Position numbers and translations under genes: made by a program. Positions 1 through 5,054 of a DNA stretch of 14,416 nucleotides are shown one piece after another (position 1 is the stretch's first letter; each line of letters begins with the position of its first letter). Under the pieces are notes generated by a model. That model was given only the letters and a program-made list of their open reading frames with translations, ran no database searches and was not told the origin of the DNA. This DNA is from Rubrobacter_F sp035642415 (GTDB lineage Bacteria > Actinomycetota > Rubrobacteria > Rubrobacterales > Rubrobacteraceae), in contig DASQSI010000095.1 in the NCBI GenBank assembly GCA_035642415.1, positions 1 through 14,416 of the forward strand, read 5' to 3'.

Positions 1-110
1 CCGACAACGCGACCGAGCGCGGACATCCGGCAATGGACCATTGCCACCCCGCCCGGCCCCAACCCGAGCTTCTCCAGGTCCCGGGCGAGCCGCAAACGTG
101 CCACCAGCAT
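1..110 (-). CDS. AAC(3)-family aminoglycoside N-acetyltransferase, N-terminal fragment (runs off left edge)
   Basis: Translating the minus strand from the ATG at 108-110 gives 36 codons that run to the window edge. The residues LARDLEKLGLGPGGV followed by MVHCRMSALGRVVG match the start of AAC(3)-type acetyltransferases, where a short helix (ARDL..LG) precedes the PGD/G-V-x-MVH strand and the S-A-L-G-x-V-x-G turn. Enzymes of this family move an acetyl group from acetyl-CoA to the 3-amino group of 2-deoxystreptamine drugs, but many chromosomal members have no known substrate. The Shine-Dalgarno upstream of the ATG is weak, though the reading frame stays open to a TAA about 50 bases upstream. 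It lies on the same strand as the GST-like gene, 136 bases downstream of it. Only the first tenth of a typical 260-residue protein is visible, so whether the gene is intact is unknown. Confidence 0.55.
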   Translation of the reverse strand, partial: MLVARLRLARDLEKLGLGPGGVAMVHCRMSALGRVV

Positions 111-246
111 GGCCCACACGGTAGCAGGAGTGCCAAAGATAGGCCAACACCAATGATGCCCCAAGGCTTAGGCGACAACGTTTCTTTCATCTTCGGTGCA
201 CGAGGGGGTCGCGCACTTCACGAGGCGGTTTGTAGACCTGGCCCCT

Positions 247-843
247 CTACACGGACGCCTTGTAGCTCTCGCGACTCTCCACCTGCTCCACCCAAGCCAT
301 TACATTAGGGTACTGTTTTAAGGGAGCATCCCCCCTATCGGCCACTTCCCTCAGGCGGGGGAAGGTTCCGGCGTGGGCAACGTCTGCCAGCGTATATTCT
401 TCAACCAGATACTGCCTGTTTTCCAGCTGGTGCTCTAGCCGCAAAAGCGCTTTCCGCAGCTTCTCAAGGGCCTCCTGAACCTGCTCCTCAGAAAACTCCC
501 GCTCGTAACCCATGTAAGCTCCATAGATGGCAGGAAAGAAGTATTCGTTGGCAAAGGCCATCCAGGTGCGCACCAATGCACGCTGCTCTGGATTGTTCGG
601 CATTAACTGGGGATCCTTATACACCTCGTCTAAGTACTCATTTACTATGTTCGATTCGTATAAAGAAGTCCTGTTCACGACCAACACCGGGACCCTTCCG
701 TAGGGGCTAACGCGCAGAAACTCTTCACTCTTGTTCCTCAGATCAACCTCGTAAATATCGAAGTCTATCCGCTTCTCGCGCAACACTATCCTGGTCCGAC
801 GAGCATAGGGGCATTGTTGCGCGCTGTACAGTATTGGCTTCAA
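247..843 (-). CDS. Glutathione S-transferase-like protein (GrxA/SspA-type N-terminus)
   Basis: This encodes 198 residues with the two-domain layout of the cytosolic GST superfamily. Residues 1-75 form a thioredoxin-like domain, with CPYARR at 11-16 giving the N-terminal cysteine and proline, VPVL with the expected cis-proline near 52, and LYESNIVNEYLDE at about 61-73 as the glutathione-binding E-S pair and following helix. Residues 85-198 form the all-helical domain, with the YTLADVAHAGTFPRL segment typical of the family. The start is TTG at 843, chosen because GGAG lies 7 bases upstream and the protein then begins MKPILYS in line with relatives. Length is normal. Many actinobacteria lack glutathione and use other thiols, so the true thiol partner cannot be named. 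Roles in stress response or dehalogenation are possible but not shown. A decayed copy of the 5' end of this gene lies immediately upstream. Confidence 0.85.
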   Translation of the reverse strand: MKPILYSAQQCPYARRTRIVLREKRIDFDIYEVDLRNKSEEFLRVSPYGRVPVLVVNRTSLYESNIVNEYLDEVYKDPQLMPNNPEQRALVRTWMAFANEYFFPAIYGAYMGYEREFSEEQVQEALEKLRKALLRLEHQLENRQYLVEEYTLADVAHAGTFPRLREVADRGDAPLKQYPNVMAWVEQVESRESYKASV

Positions 844-873
844 AGATCAGCTCCGGAAGTAGGTTGCTGGGCT

Positions 874-972
874 TCAGATAGTAGCACCACACTCCACGCC
901 CTTCTGGTGCAAGACTATCTTGGTCTGCCGGGCGTACGGGCGCCTGTGAGTGTTATACAGCTTGAGCTTCAA
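874..972 (-). pseudogene. Decayed tandem copy of the GST-like gene 5' end
   Basis: The minus strand from TTG at 972 reads LKLKLYNTHRRPYARQTKIV and then LHQKGVECGATI before a TGA. This aligns without gaps to the first 25 or so residues of the neighbouring GST-like protein (MKPILYSAQQCPYARRTRIV LREKR). Identity is also clear at the DNA level, and both copies start TTGAAG with GGAG 7 bases upstream. The redox cysteine at position 11 is arginine here, and similarity fades after about residue 26. No helical domain follows: the intact gene begins only 30 bases further on. I read this as the remnant of a tandem duplication or of recombination between two GST paralogues that deleted most of one copy. 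It could be translated into a 32-residue peptide, but nothing suggests a function. Confidence 0.7.
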
Positions 973-1031
973 GACCCTTCTCCGTATCTGAGGCCACTTC
1001 CAACTCGGATGGCAGCACAGCCATCTGGTCA

Positions 1032-1409
1032 TCAATTCTCAGCATCCTCAAGCTTTTGCCTCTGGTGAGCAGCTTGGAGCTTTCGCCGCCAGCTATCTCC
1101 CCAGCGGGCTTTGGCCGCTTCTTGCACCCGCATCTCCGGCAGCTCCCCATAGAGAAGCTCCTCCTCGTACCCGTTCAGGTACCCGATTCGGGCGTCCCGG
1201 AGAGCATAAGGTGCTACCCAGGCGGGCAAGTTGAGACCCTCCCATAACGCAACCATCTCAGCGGCAGAGCGGAACCAGGCCTCGCACGCGTCCGCGTGTC
1301 CTAGGCCTTCACCTGCCATCCGACAAGCCTTACGCAGCTCTTCGGGGGCGAAGCGGGGCCTACGGACATACCGGGCTAGCTCCTGGGGTAGTACGTATTC
1401 ACCGGGCAT
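1032..1409 (-). CDS. Hypothetical protein, 125 residues
   Basis: I do not recognise this protein. It has a protein-like composition: rich in alanine, glutamate, leucine and arginine, with six tryptophans and well-spread aromatic residues. It looks mostly helical and soluble, with no signal peptide or membrane span. Visible stretches include MPGEYVLPQELARYV at the start, a central LPAWVAPYALRDARIGYLNG, and a basic C-terminal tail with WRRKLQAAHQRQK at about 106-118. No convincing Shine-Dalgarno precedes the ATG at 1409. A TATCCT sequence about 8 bases upstream could be a -10 element for leaderless expression, but this is weak. It is the most credible reading of this stretch because the other frames are shorter or less protein-like. 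Its neighbours, a decayed GST copy and a doubtful ORF, give no functional hint. Confidence 0.55.
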   Translation of the reverse strand: MPGEYVLPQELARYVRRPRFAPEELRKACRMAGEGLGHADACEAWFRSAAEMVALWEGLNLPAWVAPYALRDARIGYLNGYEEELLYGELPEMRVQEAAKARWGDSWRRKLQAAHQRQKLEDAEN

Positions 1410-1428
1410 CGGGATTAGGATAACAGCC

Positions 1429-1689
1429 TTAGTCCGTCCTGGTGATCTTGGATGCCTCCAAAGAGTAATCGATGTTGGGAGAGAATATGCGCACCCAACC
1501 GAAGACGGCGATAAGGTCAGCGCGCAAGGTGAAGACCACAGCTGCCGTCGAGGCGGCTCCGGTGTTGCCTAGGCTCCGGGCGTCAGCTACCCCATGCGGC
1601 GATACCACCGGCGACACCCACATATAGGAAGCGACGACGGATGAAGAAAAAGGAGTAGGCTCGGCTTGGACCTTTGCATCGTCGGGCAC
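1429..1689 (-). CDS. Doubtful small ORF, 86 residues
   Basis: This open frame on the minus strand begins 14 bases after the CYTH gene stop and ends 19 bases before the 125-residue gene, so its position suits a member of the same transcript. The first half is rich in serine, valine and alanine. The second half (about residues 48-70) is hydrophobic with VVFTLRADLIAVFGWVRIF, which could form one membrane segment. Upstream of the ATG only a weak GGACGAAG is visible at an unfavourable distance. I do not recognise a family. The reading could equally be a chance frame in decayed DNA, and if so 1410-1703 would be empty. Confidence 0.25.
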   Translation of the reverse strand: MPDDAKVQAEPTPFSSSVVASYMWVSPVVSPHGVADARSLGNTGAASTAAVVFTLRADLIAVFGWVRIFSPNIDYSLEASKITRTD

Positions 1690-1703
1690 TGCTCGTCTTC
1701 GTC

Positions 1704-2462
1704 CTACCGCTTTTTCGACGTCCCGGCGTTTAGGTTCGCTATGTCGCTCGGACTCTGCCCGATCGCAAAGAGCCCAACCTCATATTTGGAGGTTGTGGTC
1801 GGTCGAAGTCTAAGAGCTCTCTCCATCTCCTTCACGAAATCCTTCAACTCGCGAGAAGCGGCCGTCGCAGAAGCGTCCACCTCAATCTCGACACGCGTAA
1901 GACGGATCGGCTCGGCGCCAGGGCCGAGCCGTATCTCTGATCGGTCGAGCGCAACCTCTCCGGCCCGGACGGTAGCCAGCGTCTTCTCCGGGTCCGCGAC
2001 CTGCCTGTTGGTTATAAGATCGAAGGTTTGGCGTCTTGTGCACACTTCGAAGATCCGGCGCACCTCGTGCGAGCCAAGGAGCGCACGTAATCGAACACCG
2101 ACGGGGCCACGTGCCGTGAGGAGCGTGTCGCTCCTATCACTCTTCAGCAACTCGGAGATCTCGCGCCATTTCCGGAGGTTGCCGGCAGCGCTGCTCCCAG
2201 AGATCAAAGATTTCATCGTCGCCTCGCAATCTCCACACGAGCTTTCCCGACGGGTTCGCAAGGCGTAACCGGCATGGTAGAGCCGCCAGTCCTCGGTATC
2301 GTAGTAGGTATCCACGAGCTCCTTCGAGGAACCCTCAAGAACGGCAAGCCCCAAGTCGCTGAGCTTTCCCGACTCTTCGCGGGTGCCAAGCCACTTCTCG
2401 ACCTGCTCGAGACCCTCCGCAACATCGTACTGCCACTCGATCTCTTGGCGATCTGTGCCCAC
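1704..2462 (-). CDS. CYTH-domain protein (triphosphate tunnel metalloenzyme family)
   Basis: With a GTG start at 2462 this is a 252-residue protein. Its N-terminus, EIEWQY at 7-12, is the ExE strand that opens CYTH domains, although the usual lysine (ExExK) is glutamine here. The phrase VDTYYDTEDWRLYHAGYALRTRR at about 50-72 is the family's hallmark second segment, followed by ATMKSL at 81-86 with the conserved lysine, an RVEIEVDA strand near 190-197, and SKYEVGL near 225-231. CYTH proteins form an eight-stranded tunnel that binds triphosphates and divalent metals; members include thiamine triphosphatase, tripolyphosphatase and class IV adenylate cyclase. The substrate here is not evident, and no C-terminal CHAD domain is present. 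A longer frame reaches ATG 2597, but that start lies upstream of a good -10 box (2511-2516) and adds residues unlike the family. GGGAGG lies about 11 bases before the GTG. Confidence 0.8.
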   Translation of the reverse strand: MGTDRQEIEWQYDVAEGLEQVEKWLGTREESGKLSDLGLAVLEGSSKELVDTYYDTEDWRLYHAGYALRTRRESSCGDCEATMKSLISGSSAAGNLRKWREISELLKSDRSDTLLTARGPVGVRLRALLGSHEVRRIFEVCTRRQTFDLITNRQVADPEKTLATVRAGEVALDRSEIRLGPGAEPIRLTRVEIEVDASATAASRELKDFVKEMERALRLRPTTTSKYEVGLFAIGQSPSDIANLNAGTSKKR

Positions 2463-2510
2463 TTGCAGCTGGCCCTCCCGTTCCGCGCAGCCAAATGTTC
2501 CGATCAATGA

Positions 2511-2516
2511 ATCATA
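2511..2516 (-). promoter_or_regulatory. Candidate -10 box for the CYTH gene
   Basis: The minus strand reads TATGAT here, one mismatch from the sigma-70 consensus, preceded by TTG in an extended-like context. Transcription would start near 2504, giving a leader of about 40 bases to the GTG at 2462. No good -35 is seen 17 bases upstream. The box lies inside the frame that would be used by the longer ATG start at 2597, which supports the shorter protein. Confidence 0.4.
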
Positions 2517-2543
2517 CAACCCGCGCCTCACACACGGTATCTT

Positions 2544-2580
2544 CTTCTCGGAGGCTGATATTCCCGAGTTCGCCGAGAAG
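2544..2580. repeat. Perfect 8-bp inverted repeat upstream of the CYTH gene
   Basis: CTTCTCGG at 2544-2551 is matched by its reverse complement CCGAGAAG at 2573-2580, separated by 21 bases. It sits about 30 bases upstream of the proposed -10 box of the CYTH gene and downstream of the broken sortase. It could be a regulator site, a long-loop hairpin or chance. No T-run follows either arm closely, so it is not a standard terminator. Confidence 0.35.
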
Positions 2581-2608
2581 CGCCTCAAAGAGAGCACGCC
2601 CGGAAGGT

Positions 2609-2651
2609 AAAAAGGGGAAAGTAGAGGCGCGGCTAGCTGACCTTCGTCAGC
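2609..2651 (-). terminator. Possible terminator of the sortase gene
   Basis: On the minus strand GCTGAC-GAAG-GTCAGC forms a perfect 6-bp stem with a four-base loop (2636-2651), overlapping the last codons of the sortase remnant. A run of five T residues follows about 22 bases later (2609-2613). The distance between stem and T-run is longer than usual, so termination is uncertain. Confidence 0.3.
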
Positions 2652-3230
2652 GCGGCCTGAACGATGAGCCGCTGGACGTAGTCGGGGAGCGTACAGGTCT
2701 GAAGGGTGACTATACTCTTGCCCGGGATGGGCTCTGCGAACTAGGCTTCGTAGGGCTCGGCGATGACCTTGTTGAAGACCCTGTAAGCGTATGTAATGCC
2801 ATTTGAGCCGGTCAGAAAGGTCTCATCCCCTTTTTCTAGCGCGTCGAGGTCATAGAAGATCAGGAAGCTCTTGGTGCCCTGCCAGCCCCATGCGATGATC
2901 GGCGATGTAAACGTTGGACCCCGCTTGCCAGGGGAAACCTGTGCCCTGGGGGTGTAAGGCGCTGGCCTCGAGGGCGGTTTCGTTGTCCCATGGAGCATCG
3001 TAGACGGGCAGATCCTTAACCCACCCCATCTTGGGGACGGTCAACTTAAACGTAGTGTCTTTGGCGGAGACGGCGGTCTCGTTGCTTGTGGCGGTGGACA
3101 CGGCCCGCGACACCGGCGAATTTTCACTCAGGAGGGAGTAGCCTATGAGGCCGAAACCTCCGACCATGAGGATCAGGGCAGCCATGGAGACCACCCGCGA
3201 TCCTGTTCGCTTCGACCGGTACTTCTTCAT
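2633..3230 (-). pseudogene. Sortase (class E/F-like), broken by a frameshift and an in-frame stop
   Basis: The best start is ATG 3230 (MKKYRSKRTGS), with AAGGTG six bases upstream. A basic N-terminus and one membrane anchor (about residues 15-32, AALILMVGGFGLIGYSLL) precede the sortase barrel. The histidine motif NVYIADHRMG is intact. The frame is then lost in a GGGG run (2886-2889). Removing one G restores WQGTKSFLIFYDLDALEKGD and EPYEA, after which TAG at 2741-2743 interrupts the frame. Beyond it, in the same frame, EPIPGKSIVTLQTCTLPDY carries the catalytic cysteine (codon 2693-2695) and QRLIV the catalytic arginine, ending at TAG 2633. Sortases join LPxTG-type proteins to the cell wall or to each other. 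Repaired, this would be 198 residues, normal for the family. Both lesions lie before the active cysteine, so no active enzyme is expected unless one or both are sequencing errors. No substrate with an LPxTG signal is present in the window. Confidence 0.85.
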
Positions 3231-3269
3231 GGCCGTCACCTTTCTTTTAGCCCGACCCCCTTCAGATCA

Positions 3270-3286
3270 GCAACTTCATACGTTGC
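3270..3286. promoter_or_regulatory. Small inverted repeat in the sortase/pntAA divergent region
   Basis: GCAAC-7-GTTGC forms a 17-base dyad about 40 bases upstream of the sortase start. It may be an operator for the sortase gene. On the minus strand TTGGCA, close to a -35 consensus, overlaps one arm, but no matching -10 is clear. The arms are only 5 bp, so chance is possible. Confidence 0.2.
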
Positions 3287-3392
3287 CAAGGTAAAGCATG
3301 GATTACAGAAAGGCGATCGCTTTGTTACGGCTCTCCAGCCGCGATGCAGGACAACTCCTAGATGCATAGTGGCGGAGGGCTACTCGCCTCAC

Positions 3393-3398
3393 TATAAT
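3393..3398 (+). promoter_or_regulatory. -10 box of the pnt operon
   Basis: A perfect TATAAT stands 35 bases upstream of the pntAA start, giving a transcript start near 3405 and a leader of about 28 bases containing AGGAG (3423-3427), five bases before the ATG. The sequence 17 bases upstream of the box (TGGCGG) does not resemble a -35 element, so an activator or a non-housekeeping sigma factor may contribute. Confidence 0.6.
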
Positions 3399-3432
3399 CG
3401 CATCCGTAAAGGTAGGTACTCAAGGAGATGAC

Positions 3433-4743
3433 ATGAAGGTTGGGGTACCCAAGGAGATAGCAGAGGGCGAAAGGCGGGTGGCCCTCGTACCCGAGACCGT
3501 CGGCAGGATGGTCAAGGATGACTACGAGGTGCTCGTTGAGACCGGCGCAGGGCAAGACTACAACCTCGACGAGGACTATGAGGAGGTGGGGGCGCAGATC
3601 GCCTCAGATGCTAGCGAGGTTTACAGCGAAGCCGACATCGTGGTCAAGATAGGGGCGCCGACGGAGGATGAGGTAGGATATATGCACGAGGGCTTGATCC
3701 TCGTCTGCTTGCTCGACGGCACTACCTATCCAGAGCTCGTCAAGCAGCTCGCCGACGTCGGGGTCACCGTCTTCTCCAACGAGCTGGTCCCCCGCACCGG
3801 GGCGGCGCAGAGCATGGACGTGCTCTCGTCGATGGGTTCAATCGCTGGGTATAAGTGTGCCATCATCGCCGCAGACACCTTGGGTAAGTACGTTCCCACG
3901 CTTTCCACCGCCGCCGGCACCACGCCGGCGGCGAAGGTCATCGTCCTGGGCGCAGCGGTTGCGGGGCTGCAGGCGGTTGCCACCATGCATCGTCTCGGGG
4001 GCGAGGTATTTGCCTACGACATCATGCCTGCCACCAAGGAGCAGGTACATTCCGTGGGCGGCACCTTCATAGACTCCGCCGACCTCGAAGAAGATAAAGA
4101 AGACGAAGAGCCTCCCCTAGAAGAGCAAGAGTACGAGCCTGCGGCTTGGCGCAAAGTTATGGAATTCTTCGGGTTCTACTCCTTCGTCAGGCCACCGGAG
4201 CCCGAAGAAGCCCCGGAAGCCTACGAGGAAGAGGAAGAGGAGGAAGAAGAGGAGGGGCCGTTCTCGGAGGAGAAGCAGGAAGAGGACTACAAACTTGTCC
4301 GCGAGCACCTTCGAGATACGGACATCGTCATAACCACGGCGATAGTGCCCGGTGCCCCACCCCCGACCCTGCTTACGCAGGACATGGTAGAGGAAATGCA
4401 GCCGGGATCGGTCGTCGTGGACCTGGCCGGCGGCAACTGCGAACTCACCCAAGTCGGCGAGACCGTCGAGCACGAACACGTCTCGATCATCGGCCCCGAC
4501 AACCTGCCGAGCCAGATGCCCATCCACGCGAGTCAGCTCTATTCGCGCAACATGAAGAGCTTTATAGACCACATCGTCGAGGACGTCTCCGAGGAGGACG
4601 CCGAGGAGAAGGACCTTCAGGTCAACTTGGACTTTGAAGACAATATCATAGACACGATGTGCATAACCCACGACGGCGAGATCAGGCACGACGACATCCG
4701 CGAGGTGCTAGAGGGCGCCACCGAAGAAAGCGAGGCCCAATAG
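3433..4743 (+). CDS. pntAA: Proton-translocating NAD(P) transhydrogenase subunit alpha, domain I (PntAA)
   Basis: This 436-residue soluble NAD(H)-binding subunit pairs with PntAB and PntB to couple hydride transfer between NADH and NADP+ to proton movement across the membrane, supplying NADPH. MKVGVPKEI at the start and the RTGAAQSMDVLSS motif at 121-133 carry the conserved R, Q, D and S that contact NAD(H) in Rhodospirillum domain I. The Rossmann segment is VIVLGAAVAGLQA (169-181): the second glycine of GxGxxG is alanine. IITTAIVPG-like DIVITTAIVPG (297-307) and GSVVVDLAGGNCELT (325-339) follow. Between TKEQVHSVGG (201-210) and the next strand, residues about 216-286 form an acidic, low-complexity segment with ten glutamates in a row (265-274), where the shorter mobile loop usually lies. 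Relatives are about 380 residues, so the extra length matches this insert. The start is fixed by AGGAG five bases upstream. First gene of a three-gene operon. Confidence 0.93.
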   Translation: MKVGVPKEIAEGERRVALVPETVGRMVKDDYEVLVETGAGQDYNLDEDYEEVGAQIASDASEVYSEADIVVKIGAPTEDEVGYMHEGLILVCLLDGTTYPELVKQLADVGVTVFSNELVPRTGAAQSMDVLSSMGSIAGYKCAIIAADTLGKYVPTLSTAAGTTPAAKVIVLGAAVAGLQAVATMHRLGGEVFAYDIMPATKEQVHSVGGTFIDSADLEEDKEDEEPPLEEQEYEPAAWRKVMEFFGFYSFVRPPEPEEAPEAYEEEEEEEEEEGPFSEEKQEEDYKLVREHLRDTDIVITTAIVPGAPPPTLLTQDMVEEMQPGSVVVDLAGGNCELTQVGETVEHEHVSIIGPDNLPSQMPIHASQLYSRNMKSFIDHIVEDVSEEDAEEKDLQVNLDFEDNIIDTMCITHDGEIRHDDIREVLEGATEESEAQ

Positions 4744-4745
4744 CC

Positions 4746-5054
4746 ATGGAACAACTGTTAGCGCAACTCGCTATATTCGTCATCGCCGCGTTTTTGGGGT
4801 GGGAGCTAATCCAGAGGGTGCCGACCCTCCTTCACACGCCGCTGATGAGCGCGACGAACGCGATTCACGGCATTGTCCTGGTGGGCGGCATGCTCGCTTT
4901 GGCCGCCGGACGCGATCTTTTCACCATGATAATAGGCTTTATAGCCGTGGTCTTCGGGGCGATGAACGTGGTGGGAGGTTTTTGGGTGACGCACCGGATG
5001 CTCGGTATGTTCAAACCCGACTGGGCCAGGAAGAAGAGGAAGGCTAGGGCATAG
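4746..5054 (+). CDS. pntAB: NAD(P) transhydrogenase subunit alpha part 2, membrane domain (PntAB)
   Basis: This encodes 102 residues, the separate membrane part of the alpha subunit found in split-type transhydrogenases. Three hydrophobic spans are visible: about 5-20 (LAQLAIFVIAAFLGWEL), 41-58 (AIHGIVLVGGMLALAAG) and 60-82 (IIGFIAVVFGAMNVVGGFWV). TPLMSATNAIHGI at about 31-43 is the family signature, and FWVTHRMLGMF is the conserved end of the last helix. The start is ATG 4746, two bases after the pntAA stop, so translation is probably coupled; no strong Shine-Dalgarno is seen. A longer open frame upstream overlaps pntAA in another frame and gives an arginine-rich, unrelated sequence, so it is rejected. 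The C-terminus is basic (RKKRKARA). The gene overlaps pntB by one base. Confidence 0.92.
   Translation: MEQLLAQLAIFVIAAFLGWELIQRVPTLLHTPLMSATNAIHGIVLVGGMLALAAGRDLFTMIIGFIAVVFGAMNVVGGFWVTHRMLGMFKPDWARKKRKARA

Noticed and set aside
99..190. Minus-strand frame from ATG 190 beginning MKETLSPKPWG
   Set aside because: It starts with a plausible hydrophobic stretch but becomes rich in Trp, Gly and Cys in a way typical of a wrong frame over the AAC(3) fragment, and it has no ribosome site.
2463..2597. Upstream extension of the CYTH gene to ATG 2597
   Set aside because: The added 45 residues do not resemble the family and span a candidate -10 box and an inverted repeat. GTG 2462 places the CYTH motif at the N-terminus as expected.
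3313..3320. GCGATCGC palindrome upstream of the pnt operon
   Set aside because: It resembles the cyanobacterial HIP1 octamer, but a single copy in GC-rich DNA is expected by chance.
4117..4689. Long antisense frame opposite pntAA
   Set aside because: It is the mirror of the acidic, glutamate-rich coding segment, giving leucine and valine runs. There is no independent support.
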